Positions 14,421 to 25,705 are shown, counted from the stretch's first letter. The stretch is 64,000 nt of DNA from Terebella lapidaria (GCA_949152475.1 OX424568.1:23597667-23661666), one strand, 5' to 3'. Notes: a model not told the origin generated them from the letters alone. Numbers and translations are program-made.

Positions 14421-15370
14421 ATAATGGGAGGAATCTGAAACGTTTTTTCTCCCCGAGACCACATGATGGATTTTTTAAAAACTAAATAGGTATGTTGATA
14501 CTATGGGATAGTCCCCGCAAACTGGTTTCTCTATAATTTAAAAATGTTCAACTTTTCCTTACTTTTGAAGAACCTCCATTTAGTCATGGCAATAGGAATT
14601 TATCGTCTTGTCTTACTTACATGGCAAAATCTTCTGAAATTTTGTATGGTGATGATACGTGACACCCTTCATAGTGTTTCATTTTTTTCAGAATTCTGAT
14701 TTTCTTTCTTGGTGAATTTTGTCAACGTTGAGAAAAATTGCTATTTATTCTTATTGGGAGAAATTTCAAATGTGTTCTCTTCGGAACCACTTAATTATTT
14801 GGAATTTTGCATAGTGATATAATGGGTAGTCTTCTGCAGAAATGATTTTTTTCAGAATCTGAATTGTTATTTACTTTTTGTGAGTTTTATCAAATTTGAT
14901 TCATTTTCACACTATTTCTCCAATGAGACGAATCGATGGGATATTGATATGATCATTGAAGATTTTTTAATTCAACTTTGAAAACTTGGAAATTTACTTA
15001 TATTTGAAGAATTGTATCTATACTGCTGTGCAGTCGGGATGGTTGCAGATACAGGTGAAATCTATATCATGGAGAGAAAGGAAATTAATTATTGGTCGAA
15101 CTAGTTTTTCCAGTGGGTGAGGGATATGCCGAGTTCAGAGGGGATACACTCATCCCAAAAAATAAATGGGGGATTCGTAAAATTTCATAGAGTTTTCTAT
15201 GAAAAATTACCACAGATCCGATCTGAAGACATGCTTCACGAGGTAATACCACTCGCTTTCTAACCGTGAAGGACAAATGTCACGAAACCAATAAAATAAA
15301 TCATTTTTAGGCCTTCCCTTTCAATTCAATTACATGCGAAAATAGTGTAAAACGTAGTTGGGGGTGACCT
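14420..15370 (-). repeat. Right arm (inner plus outer) of an inverted-repeat element
   Basis: It is the inverted counterpart of 12.45-12.99 kb and 10.11-10.66 kb together. The two parts are contiguous here, which marks this arm as the uninterrupted one. Confidence 0.5.
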
Positions 15371-15540
15371 TCCCAGTGTGTTAAAGGCGAACTTCAGCGT
15401 AGCATGATCAAAGCATCGAAATCTAGCACGAGCAGAACTAAATATAGATTGGCTGCATTGACAAGACATACATGTAAAACATGCATTAACGGGTAACAGC
15501 ACATTCGGTCGTCTGATCTTGAGAGTTTGTTGATAAGACT

Positions 15541-17052
15541 ATGACAAGATTAACGGTTACTCATACGATAAACTATAAAATCAACGGTGGCTACGAGGTT
15601 GAGAGTATGCAGACAAGTGAACAGAAGCAGAAAGTGAAGATTCTCTCACAAGTAGACATGGATAATTCCGGTATCATTGAAAGATTCCGTCCGATGCACG
15701 ATAAAGAGAAACATCTGCAACAGTTGTTTGACCAAGCCTACCAAAGCTGGAAGCGGTTCTTACTGAAACTGTACAACTACAAGGAAATCGGCACGAAGGT
15801 CTGGGACGAGACCACGCACCTGATGGGGAGTATGCATGACGGCGCATTCACGGCGAGGCTCTACAGTGAGCAGCATCTGACAATCGAGGCAGACTTCATG
15901 GTTGATGCGTTCGAGTTACAGAAGGAGGACATAAACGCGGTCCCTGAGCATCCCGGCTTCTATCGCATATGTAATGGCGTTGGCCTCTACAACCGCATTA
16001 TCGGTATGGCATCATTCTTTAAGGTGGACCCACGAACGGCCGAAAATTTCGTTCGCGTGTTTCTTGCCCCACTGACAGGTGGCATTGAGCAAGAGTTCCT
16101 GATGGGTGAAGCCATCAAGTTACTCGCAGAATCCGTGTTTGGTTTGCAGGAGCGAGACAAGGCCCATGTGGAGCCGATCATGTCAAGCATGTACAGGGAT
16201 CAAGGCATAGTGACCTGTAAACTGGATACCGACTTCAATGGGCCAGCAACAACAGTGAAGATAACCACGTTCGTGGACGGACAGAGACGATTTGACATGT
16301 TATATGACTTGGTGGTGTCAGGCCGGTTGTCGTTCTGGCCCGAGCAGGCCAAGGAATGGGAACATCGACCACGCGAGTGGCCCCCAAGGTCCACAGTGGA
16401 GTCTATCATAAAGGAACACAAGGTGAACCTCGTGGCCAAGCCCTTGAATGACGTACAGGCAGAGCAGAGCACAGAGTGGCGCCTAACATTCTTAGCCGAA
16501 AGACGCCTCACTAAGGATCAGACACCTGACATGAGATTCACATATTACCTGTTCAAAATTCTTTTCTATGAGTATTTTAAAACGGTGATTGGTGGGAAAT
16601 CTTTGGCATCTTACCTAGCGAAAACCACTATGTTTTGGATGTGTGAAGAAATCAAACCTGCTGCTTGGGCCATCGACAACATCCAGTCCAACCTCAAAGC
16701 CCTGCTGCTTAAGTTATTCCAGAGTATGGACAACGGATGGCTACCGCAGTACTTTATACCCGAAATCAACCTACTGGGACCTGACAAGTGCAAGCTAGTG
16801 GAAAACGCCCGGAGTATGGACATGCGGTCCAGGCTGCTGGATGACCCCGTGGGCTGCCTGCCTGTCTCCTCCATTGAGAACACGGCCCGGCGGGTGGAGG
16901 AGCTTGTGCAGTTCTATGAGATCTGGACCAACCACTACGAACGCTCACTAGAGAGGTTCTCCCAGACCAGATACGTGTACCCGACTGTTTCCAGACCTAC
17001 AAACCTATCCTATTCTAGCTGGTCACCACCGGTCGATGACGATTTAGATTGA
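15541..17052 (+). CDS. Mab-21 domain cGAS-like receptor (cGLR), intact single-exon gene
   Basis: This is a 503-residue protein of the Mab-21/cGAS nucleotidyltransferase fold. Seen in the sequence: the NTase GS motif (HLMGSMHDG, G96-S97), an E-x-D pair on the next strand (E116, D118 in TIEADFMVDAF), and a later strand with a third acidic residue (D256 in LYDLVVSG), followed by WPEQAKEW (266-273). The C-terminal Mab-21 helical half is complete, with EWRLTFLAE (312-320), LASYLAKTTMFWMCEE (355-370) and LPQYFIPEINLL (401-412). The start is supported by an in-frame TGA 21 nt upstream, and no intron is needed. By family knowledge, cGLRs with this acidic triad make cyclic dinucleotides that signal to STING after sensing nucleic acid or another ligand. 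That activity and the ligand are inferred here. It could instead be a non-catalytic Mab-21-like protein. It is the only intact member of a cluster of copies in this window. Confidence 0.93.
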   Translation: MTRLTVTHTINYKINGGYEVESMQTSEQKQKVKILSQVDMDNSGIIERFRPMHDKEKHLQQLFDQAYQSWKRFLLKLYNYKEIGTKVWDETTHLMGSMHDGAFTARLYSEQHLTIEADFMVDAFELQKEDINAVPEHPGFYRICNGVGLYNRIIGMASFFKVDPRTAENFVRVFLAPLTGGIEQEFLMGEAIKLLAESVFGLQERDKAHVEPIMSSMYRDQGIVTCKLDTDFNGPATTVKITTFVDGQRRFDMLYDLVVSGRLSFWPEQAKEWEHRPREWPPRSTVESIIKEHKVNLVAKPLNDVQAEQSTEWRLTFLAERRLTKDQTPDMRFTYYLFKILFYEYFKTVIGGKSLASYLAKTTMFWMCEEIKPAAWAIDNIQSNLKALLLKLFQSMDNGWLPQYFIPEINLLGPDKCKLVENARSMDMRSRLLDDPVGCLPVSSIENTARRVEELVQFYEIWTNHYERSLERFSQTRYVYPTVSRPTNLSYSSWSPPVDDDLD

Positions 17053-17980
17053 GCTGACCTTATTGCCTGGGTCACTACAACATTTGTCCAGTGACAGCTT
17101 ATCGTGGAGGTTTATTTCTGTGCTACTAATATATTGATTAAATTTGCCAAATATGATGCATGTAATTATCTGCTTTAACTCTGATGTTCTATATAAGAAT
17201 ATATTCACAACATAGCTAAAACATAAAGTCTTTAAATAATCATTAGACATACAACGCTATTAATTATTTATAAAAATAAATGGAAACCAATCAAAATCAA
17301 AGAGAGAATATTCCTCTGACTACAACATGCTTCAGTCGCCTATGTTTTATCAGAAGCACTTGAGAGACTCTTGTTCTTTTCTAGCACTTCGTTAATGAGT
17401 TGTACATCACGTATGCCTGTGTCAGTATTGAGTAATAAATATACGCCCTCTCACCTCATGTAGGTGTGACCAGAAAATTATAAGAGTTCCTTATGTTTTT
17501 TTTTATGTTATGGTGTGTTTCAGATGCACGCAAACATCGGACCATGTATAAAAATAAGTGACAAAAAGAATAATATACATGGTACAATGTGCTATATTGC
17601 CGATACTAGTCAGATATCATGGCAACACGTACGGACTTGCTACATACCAGGCTCAAGCATTTGCCATGTAAGCATTTCAAGCTCAAGCATTAGACAGTTG
17701 TCAGGGTTAACTTTCCTTTGGGTGATGCACGCAAATAATTACACTGTAAAATAAATAAAACGAAGCACCAAGCGTGCTGTAACTCAATGACAGCTCCTTT
17801 AGATTGTTCTGTCTCAAGCGTATGAAACATGAAGCTATCCAGGCCAAGTTCAGTCAAAAATAACATAGAGGCATCTATGTGATTTTCGGTTCAATGTTGC
17901 AAAAAGAACATAATGTGGGAAGCCCTATGCTTGGCGTATGTTCACATGGCTACATGATAAACCTAAGCTCTAACATGTCC
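17053..17980 (+). other. Downstream flank of cGLR gene, a conserved duplicated segment
   Basis: No gene is seen. Candidate polyadenylation signals lie near 17275 (AATAAA) and 17440 (AGTAATAAATA). From about 17.31 to 17.66 kb the sequence is duplicated downstream of the two other receptor copies and, inverted, at 8.6-8.98 kb. The duplicated unit therefore extends at least 600 bp past the stop codon. Confidence 0.6.
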
Positions 17981-18028
17981 ACTCTTGTTTTGTCTCTTTC
18001 AATGACATTACGATTGAATAATCAAGGT
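17981..18028 (+). repeat. 48-bp junction repeat, second copy of 13428-13475
   Basis: TTGTTTTGTCTCTTTCAATG, followed by an ATTGAATAATCAAGG-type end, occurs nearly identically at 13.43 kb. It abuts the 5' breakpoint of the truncated receptor copy, so it marks a recombination or insertion junction. Confidence 0.7.
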
Positions 18029-18678
18029 CATCCACAGTGGAGTCTATCATAGAAGAATACAAGGTACACCTGGTGGCCAAGCCCTCGAGCGACGTTCAAG
18101 CAGAGCAGAGCACGGAGTGGCGCCGAACGTTCTTAGCCGAGAGACGTCTCACCGACCTGACATGAAATTCACATATTACCTGTTCAAAATTCTTTTCTAC
18201 GAGTATTTTGAACAAGAGCTTGATGGGAAATGTTTGGCTTCTTACCTAGCAAAGACTACTATGTTTTGGATGTGTGAAGAAATCTGCTGCTTGGAGAGTT
18301 GACAACATCCACTCCAACCTAAAGACATTGCTTGCTAAGTGATTCCAGAGCCTGAACAGCGCACACCTACCACAGTACTTCATACCTGAAATCAACCTAC
18401 TGGGGCCTGACAAGCACGAGCTGGTGGAAAACGCCCGGAGTATGGATATGCGGTCCAGGCTGCTGGATGACCCAGTGAACTGCCTGCCTTTCTCCTCCAT
18501 TGAGAACACGGCCCGGAAGATGGACGAGTTCGTGCGGTTTCTTGAGATCTGGACCGACCACAAAAAACACGCCCTAAAGAGGTTCTCCCGGACCAGATAC
18601 GTGTTCCCTACTGATTCCAAACCCACAGACCTATCCTCTTCTAGCCGGTCACCACCGGACGACGATGACTTGGATTAA
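18029..18678 (+). pseudogene. 5'-truncated cGLR copy (C-terminal half only)
   Basis: This copy aligns with the intact receptor from about residue 284 (STVESII) to the DDDLD C-terminus. The nucleotidyltransferase half is absent: sequence 5' of 18029 is a foreign repeat. Two internal deletions break the frame. One lies just after the ERRLT block (about 18150) and the other in the segment after MCEE (about 18285). The last 84 codons (18424-18678) are open and end in the same acidic tail. It lacks the GS and E-x-D motifs, so it cannot be an active enzyme. It is most likely a decayed segmental duplicate, since the downstream flank was duplicated with it. Confidence 0.88.
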
Positions 18679-19450
18679 GCTACACTGCCACGGTCACTAT
18701 ATCAACATTGGTGGAGTGACATCGTATCGTGTCGGTTCCTTTCTGTGCTAGAAATATACTGATTTATTGTGCCAAATACAATGCACGTTGATATATGCTT
18801 TGAAGATGAGTATTAGTATATGTTAACAGCATAGCTAAACTATAAAGCTTTTAAACAGTTATAACATATGCGACACTATAAATTATCTATATTGACTATA
18901 TCAAACACGAATCAAATCAAAGAGACAAAAATATGCTTCTGACTACATCATGCTTTAGTTACCTGTGTTATATCAGATACACTTGAGAAACACTCTTATG
19001 TTTTTTTTTCTTCTAGCACCTATTTCAATGGTTGTAAATCACGCATGTCTGTGACAGTATTGAGTAATAAATATATGCCCTCTCACCCTGTATGGGTGTC
19101 ACAACAAGCCTATAAGAGTCTCTCACGGTTATGGTGTGCTTCAGATGACATGCAAACATCGGGCCATGTATAAAAATACGTTACAAGAAAGAAATAATGT
19201 GGTATACTTGTCAACATCAGATATGACAACATGCCCAGTCTCACCACGTACCGTGCACTTGCCAATATAAGCATGCTAATGGCAATGGCTTCTCGGCCCT
19301 CAGAATACAAATTATTAACTCTGCAAATTGTCTTCTGTAGAATGGTTTCACGGGCATATATGAATCATATATTTTTTATTGGTGACCTTGAAGTTAACAG
19401 GAGACTACCTTCAGTATATGCCAAATTCCCCATTTTCGGAAAATAATTAA
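18679..19450 (+). other. Downstream flank of truncated cGLR copy
   Basis: The DNA from about 18.71 to 19.27 kb is homologous to the flank after the intact receptor. It includes AGTATTGAGTAATAAATAT and GTGTGCTTCAGATGACATGC-type words. No gene is present. Confidence 0.6.
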
Positions 19451-19500
19451 GGTGTATCAGAAGCCGACAGCGAAAGGCAGTGAACAAGTAGACACAAGTC
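19451..19500 (+). pseudogene. Short relic of a cGLR 5' coding region
   Basis: GGTGTATCAGAAGCCGACAG and the following GGCAGTGAACAAGTAGACA closely match positions 29366-29410 of the full-length pseudogene, where this sequence precedes the DMDNSGIIERF block. Only about 50 bp survives. It implies another receptor copy, in direct orientation, whose body has been lost. Confidence 0.6.
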
Positions 19501-20630
19501 ACTAAAGACATGGTCTACGCTCCAAGGCTGCCTGATTAAATTTACAAGTTTTGATTTGCTTGCAGTGATGGCTAGTCTTTGGGTGGAATATCCAAGACGA
19601 GTTCATGGAAACTTCACATACAACGCTTCGGAGAATCCTTCCTCCTGCGTCAAAACAACCACAAGACATCCTCAATTATTGTTTATACTTCCCGGGGAAG
19701 GTATATGTAACCTTGCCCAGGCAGCCTCAGAGTGTAGAGCATGTCTTTAGGGCGTTAACACGCCACAGGCGATACAATAATACGTTATTAGAGCCCTAAT
19801 TAGATGACAATGCGTGTTTGTATTGCTCACGAATGAAGTTTTTGAAACATCCAGATCATATTATGTTGCTGTAAGTGATCCACAAGTATAGAACACAATT
19901 GTGATCAATGATTTGACACTACATATTTGTGGACAACATCTGTGAGCGAGGGCCTATTTCTGAAGAAATCATGTCCCTATGGATAATTGGACAGTATGGG
20001 CTTGTACATTGGTATCTCGGACACTGCATCAAATCCCCATTCTGAGGTAATATGGTTAGTATTTGACGAAAAAAATATTTTACTCAACATGTGTGGACAT
20101 CATCTGCCAAAAAGTTAGCCTTACAGCGTTGACAACAACATGACCTGACCCCCAAAGAAAAGAACTAGGTCGGTCAACGTTCTATATCATTTGGTAGGGT
20201 GTCATGCAAGCACAGTGTTGGACTGGGTGAAACTGCATTCGATTAAATATGTTCCTACTTGGCCAGGGGATTATTATGTTTGCATGGAAGACATCCCTCT
20301 GGTCATAGGCGCCCCTCGAGGATCGGCAAATCACCTGATTCTTTTGTATTTAATAATAGTGCCATTCAGGGATATCAACAGATTAATATCCATACTCATA
20401 GGTGCACAGTTTACATACAACTCTATTGCCACTTCCTTATAAAGCATCAAGACTGCCTTACCGGGAGTGGCCAAAACGTGAATGACTGTCATACTGAAGT
20501 GTGATGGTGGACGCTCCATGATCAACTTATTGCATTGGACAATTCTAATCCAAATGGGACCTAATTATCCTGGTTGGTGACAACAACACAAACCTAACTC
20601 TGGTAAGCGTATTCCCTTCTCCCAAAGCCA
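19500..20630. other. Intergenic stretch without recognisable genes
   Basis: Only frames of up to about 83 codons are present, with no recognisable domain, and no repeat structure was identified. Confidence 0.4.
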
Positions 20631-21631
20631 GGGGCCTAGTGCACCAAACCGTCGGTGAAGCGTCGGTGACAACGTCCGTCGTAAAAACACCAATGTCCGT
20701 CGTGAATTCTGCGTCGGTGTGAAAGTTGGTGTGCACCAAGCTGTCGGTCGTTGAAAACTAACGTCCACTGGACGTAAAATCTGCGACTCCTACCGAGCAG
20801 TCGTAGATGGGTCGTGCAGCTTTTGAAATCGTGTACTACACAATATAAGTGGAGTAAAATATTTTTTATCTGTACGATATGTTCACATAACACTCAGAGA
20901 GCGTTGGGAACGAGCTGTTATCAAAAATTTAATGATAACAGAGTATCAGTATAATTATGCTAACAACTGCGCTATTTTGGTGGTTGCTTGAACACGCGAA
21001 GAAAACTCAAATTATGAAACTGTACTATATCATTTGTTTCAAATTTTCTGTAATAGCTATATATTTTTATCCCAAATACTTCGATATATTCATACACTAA
21101 ACCAATGTACAGATTATATTGTGATAATGGACGATTACACTGGTTGATAATTAATGGTTGATTCTTTGCAATTATATACATCATGTGTTAATCAATGCTT
21201 AAGGACAATACATAGACATTGGAATTGCACAGGTAAAATATACATTCATAGTCAAGAGATTTATTTCACGCTTCAAGAGGTTTATGTTTGCAGCTGCATT
21301 GCATACCAGAGTCGTTACAGTAAATGTTCGTAAAATTTATTCTCCACACAATAGTTTCCCAGAATTATAATTTACGTGTATTTCCAACATCAGCCATCCA
21401 TATAATATGCATTTCACAGTTAAAACTGATAATCTTGACAATTAAAAGCTCAAACAAGTATGAACCGATCCGTCGGTAGGCACGCCGACGCGTCGTACCA
21501 AAGACCAATTTACGACTTCTTGGTGCACGCCACACGGGCGGTGAATTCACGACAGACGTTCCTACGACGGACGTCGGTTCCACGACACTCAACCGACGCT
21601 TGTTTTAAGACGGTTTGGTGCTTTAGGCCCC
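20631..21631. mobile_element. Non-autonomous DNA transposon, 1.0 kb, 23-bp TIRs
   Basis: The left end (20631-20653) begins GGGGCCTAGTGCACCAAACC. The right end (21609-21631) is its reverse complement with 21 of 23 positions matching. Both ends continue inwards into imperfectly inverted GTCGGT/ACCGAC and GTCCGTCG/CGACGGAC words (20650-20830 and 21455-21600), so the ends are foldback-like. No transposase frame is present. The superfamily is not assigned because no clear target-site duplication is visible. Confidence 0.75.
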
Positions 21632-22787
21632 AGGAATCTACGTTGAAAATATCGATCCAAAATACATGTTCAGTCATGGAGCAGGGTTGCGTCGAACCAA
21701 CGGTCCTGGTTCAGAATCTTAAACACTTGGTTATCCAATGGACAAACACCTATCACATGTTGGCCAGAATTAATACCGGCATCACATGCAATGCATTGGG
21801 TAAAATAGATGACACCTGGACCAGGGAATATACGACAAGGCGGTTCAGTCTGCCGTGACCACCCAACTGGGTGATAGGGGTCATTAAAACCTTCACTGGA
21901 TGTATCCAAATCGTATGACCCAGGCTACCTGGATATGGGGACAGGACAATGAGAATATATCAGTCTAGTTCCACGATGTTACCAGCGAGTGAACTTGCGC
22001 ACCCATGCCCAAAATTCATTACACATGTTTCCATTGGGATACTTGACTATCTTATTCCATGTATAGTGATCCATGGAAACTATGCAGAATATGAATGCCA
22101 ATTGCTAGCAAACATGGTGCAACTCCTGCTCTAGGAGTATAAATGCTATAGGAGTTGAACTCTGGAACTCACTTCTGTTGAACATCGGGAAACCTCAAGT
22201 GCTTGTCAGATTTATTTTTTTCACTCATATACCTAAACTGAACTACATATACCGTGCCTTGCCAATATTCACTTCGTAATGGCACATGCACCATTTGTGT
22301 TCTTTAGTCATATTTGGTGCTTATATTGTACACATTCATTTCTTTACAACACGTGATTATTCTGTACACGCATACTGCGCATATATTTATTATACATGTA
22401 TACATTTGAGCATTAGTAAATTATCATCGTTAGCAGTGATTATGGTTAAGACAAATTATATGACTCTTTTCATGGTCAATTTGAGTCAAAATTTAGTCCT
22501 ATCACGATTTTCATTAAATAAAATGTTTTCAATCTCCTTCAAAATGATTTTGAATGAAAGAGCACCTGATGATTAGTAGGATTTGACATTTTGTTTATAA
22601 CGAAGTTATGACTGTTTTAATATTTCGCGATCCGCCACGGTGGCCATTTTGGTTTTTCAGTGAAAATCAGTATTTGCCATGGGTGGATTCGAGTGGACTT
22701 TTTTGTGTGGTCAGAGATAACCCCAAAGAACCTATTTCAGGTGAAAATTCTTTGTTCACATTTCTGTCCAACCTCAGCACTCATAAT
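21632..22787. other. Intergenic stretch without recognisable genes
   Basis: Short frames only. No known domain was recognised on either strand. Confidence 0.4.
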
Positions 22788-24058
22788 CCGGGGATAGAAA
22801 GTCATATCAGGCATACGAAGTGAAGGAAAACAAAAATGACAGGGAAACTCATGAACCCCCCCCCCCCCCCCCTCCCCCCCCCCCGAAAAAAAAATGGCAT
22901 TAGGATGTGAAATCAGGTGTGACAGAATGAGTGAGCATTTTCTGTCCCACTAGAGGCACCCGTCATGAATTCCCCAAAATTAACGTGCAAATTGATATAG
23001 TTGCATGGCAGTCATGGATTCGGTGTATTCATCAACCAGATCATGTTGAAATCCATAGAATTTCTCAAAGCAGCTATAAATCTTGGTAAAACATATCCCT
23101 TTCGCAGCAGATTAGAGACTAGCTGGGCACTTCGATAAACAATGTCCTCATATTTGCAACTAGCTCTAGAAGAGCGTACAAGTTTAGAAACAAACACACC
23201 ATATGCTGGTGACACAGAAATGTTGCTGCTTAGAAAAGGGAAATTGACTATGGAAAAATTTAAATCATCACGTTTGTCATATAATCCAGTTGACAGGTTA
23301 GAATCATTATCAATCTCCAACCTCAGGTCCAGATAGTTGGAAAAATTAGCGGAGTCTGTAGTATCCCCAATTCCAAATTCCTTTGGATATATGACATCCA
23401 AATAATCACAGAATTTTGGATTATTTAGCGACAATACATCGTCTATGTATCGGAAAGTGAAATGAAAATTACATGTCAGTTTTTTGGAACCTCCTCGTTG
23501 TAAATGTTGGATGAAATTTGATTCATATGAGTATAAAAACAAGTCTGCCAATAATGTTGCACAGTTTGTACCCATGGGAATACCAATAGTTTGTTGAAAT
23601 ATTCGGCCACCAAATTCCACAAAAATATCATCAATCATAAAATTAACCATATTTATCACATCTATTTCAGTATATTTGTATGGGGCATCAGAGTCGCCTT
23701 TAACAAAATAAGCGGTATTATATTTAACTACAATATAATAGAACCGACGTTGTCCATTTTTAGAGAAAAATGAGATATTGATGAGTTTTTTAAGCTGAGA
23801 CTTCAGAGTTCAGAATGAGGTATAGTTGTGTAGAAAATGGAAAAATCAAAAGTTTTGATAGACGTTACTTTTGAAAGTGTATGAGCATTGTAGGGATTTT
23901 TCAATAAAGATTTGGGTTTTTTTAATATCCACATTCGGTTAACACCACTTCTAGAATAGATGGTTTCACAGTACTTTTGGAGACCTTGTTTAATTTTAGA
24001 CAATATAGCAGTTGATATTTTAGAGAGGGCTTTGGTAGAACATGATGCTGAACCTGAA
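22788..24058 (-). mobile_element. Penelope-like retroelement copy 2, broken, inverted relative to copy 3
   Basis: On the minus strand this carries RT motif B (GIPMGTNCA), the catalytic YIDD of motif C and the YLDLRLEID and AYGVFVSKL blocks, with the shared 3' tail ending near 22.79 kb. The longest uninterrupted part is 23012-23659. Its 5' end stops at about 24.06 kb, only about 60 bp from the 5' end of copy 3, so the two lie head to head. The copy is 5'-truncated and broken. Its tail contains a much expanded poly-C run (22857-22884). Confidence 0.85.
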
Positions 24059-24121
24059 ATAATATATCTATATATACAATATATTATACAACATTCTAAT
24101 AATAACAATACAACATTCTAA
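24059..24121. repeat. AT-rich spacer at the centre of the Penelope-like inverted pair
   Basis: It consists of TATA-type words and two copies of ACAACATTCTAATAATA. This is the centre of symmetry of a roughly 2.8-kb inverted repeat. Confidence 0.7.
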
Positions 24122-25690
24122 TAATGTTGTTTTTGTTTGTAAAGCATACTATATACAGTGTCTGTTTAACGAACTGGGTATTGCCAACAATACTAATTCC
24201 AATAGTACATACCAAGCCATTACCGTGCCCAAACAGGATATCTTATCAAATCATGTGTCCGTATTGCATTCGTTTGGTATTACTACCTCATGTAAAGATT
24301 CTAATCTACCAAACTTATATTGGATCCCAACGTTGCACAAAAATCCACACAAACAAAGATATATTTCAGGTTCAGCGTCATGTTCTACCAAAGCCCTTTC
24401 AAAAATATTAACTGTTATATTGTCTAAAATTAAACAGGGTCTCCAAAAGTACTCTGAAACCATCTATTCTAGAAGTGGTGTAAACCAAATGTGGATATTA
24501 AAAAATTCCGAATCTTTATTGGAATACCTACATGCTCACACACTTTCAAAAGTAACGTCTATCAAAACATTTGATTTCTCCACTTTGTACACAACTATAC
24601 CTCATTCTGAACTGAAGTCTCAGCTTAAAAAACTAATCAATAATTCATTTTTCTCTAAAAAAGGACAACGTCGGTACCACTATATTGTAGTTAAATATAA
24701 TACCGCTTATTTTGTTAAAGGCGACTCTGATGCCCCATACAAATATACTGAAATAGATGTGATAAATATGGTTAATTTTCTGATTGATAATATTTTTGTG
24801 GAATTTGGTGGTCGAATATTTCAACAAACTATTGGTATTCCCATGGGTACAAACTGTGCACCATTATTGGCAGACCTGTTTTTATACTCATATGAATCAG
24901 ATTTTATCCAACATTTACAACGAGGAGGTTCTAAGAAACTAACATGTAATTTTAATTTCACTTTCCGATACATAGATGATGTATTGTCGCTAAATAATCC
25001 CAAGTTTGGTGATTATTTGGATGTCATATATCCTAAGGAACTTGAAATTAAAGATACTACAGACTCCGCTAATTTTTCCAACTATCTAGACCTGAGGTTG
25101 GAGATTGATAATGATTCTAACCTGTCAACTAGATTATATGACAAACGTGATGATTTCAATTTTTCCATAGTCAATTTCCCTTTTCTAAGCAGCAACATTC
25201 CTATGTCACCGGCATATGGTGTGTTTGTTTCTCAACTTATACGCTATTCCAGAGCTAGTTGCAAATATGAGGACTTTGTCTATCGAAGTGCCCAGCTAGT
25301 CTCTAAACTGCTGCGACAAGGATATGTTTTACCAAGACTTATAGCTGCGTTTAAGAAATTCTATGGACGTCATCATGATCTGGTTGACAAATACAGCAAA
25401 TCCATGTCTGCCATGCAACTAGATCTATTTTCATGTTAATTTTGGGGAATTCATGACGGGTGCCACTAGTGGGGCAGGAAATGCTCACTCTTTCCGGAAC
25501 ACCTGATTTCACCTCCTAATGGCCATTTTGGGGGGTTCGTGAGTTTCCCTGTTATTTTTGTTTTCTCTCACTTCGTATGCCTGATATGACTTTCTGTCCC
25601 CGGACTATGAGATTGGATAACGGACCCTGTTTTGTTTGCTCGGAATACTTAATACTGGGTATTGATTCCACGTCTATATCTTTGTTTGTG
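24122..25690 (+). mobile_element. Penelope-like retroelement copy 3, long open reverse transcriptase, 5'-truncated
   Basis: An open frame of about 400 codons ends at 25439. Domains in order are: an N-terminal RT block LYWIPTLHKNP, motif A FDFSTLYTTIPH, motif B GIPMGTNCAPLLADLF, motif C FRYIDDVLS with the catalytic DD, then YLDLRLEID and a C-terminal AYGVFVSQLIRY block and KKFYGRHHDLV. This order and wording fit Penelope-like elements rather than LINE or LTR enzymes. No GIY-YIG endonuclease is seen after it. The 3' tail (25440-25690) is shared with the other two copies. The element lacks its 5' portion, so it is probably not autonomous. Family-level certainty is moderate. Confidence 0.85.
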
Positions 25691-25705
25691 TGTAAGATAT
25701 TTCCC

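Noticed and set aside
15987-16883. Antisense frames inside the cGLR gene
   Set aside because: They are shadows of the strongly supported 503-codon sense frame.
19556-20504. Overlapping frames of 64-83 codons as host exons
   Set aside because: No domain, no consistent splice sites and no similarity to any family I recognise.
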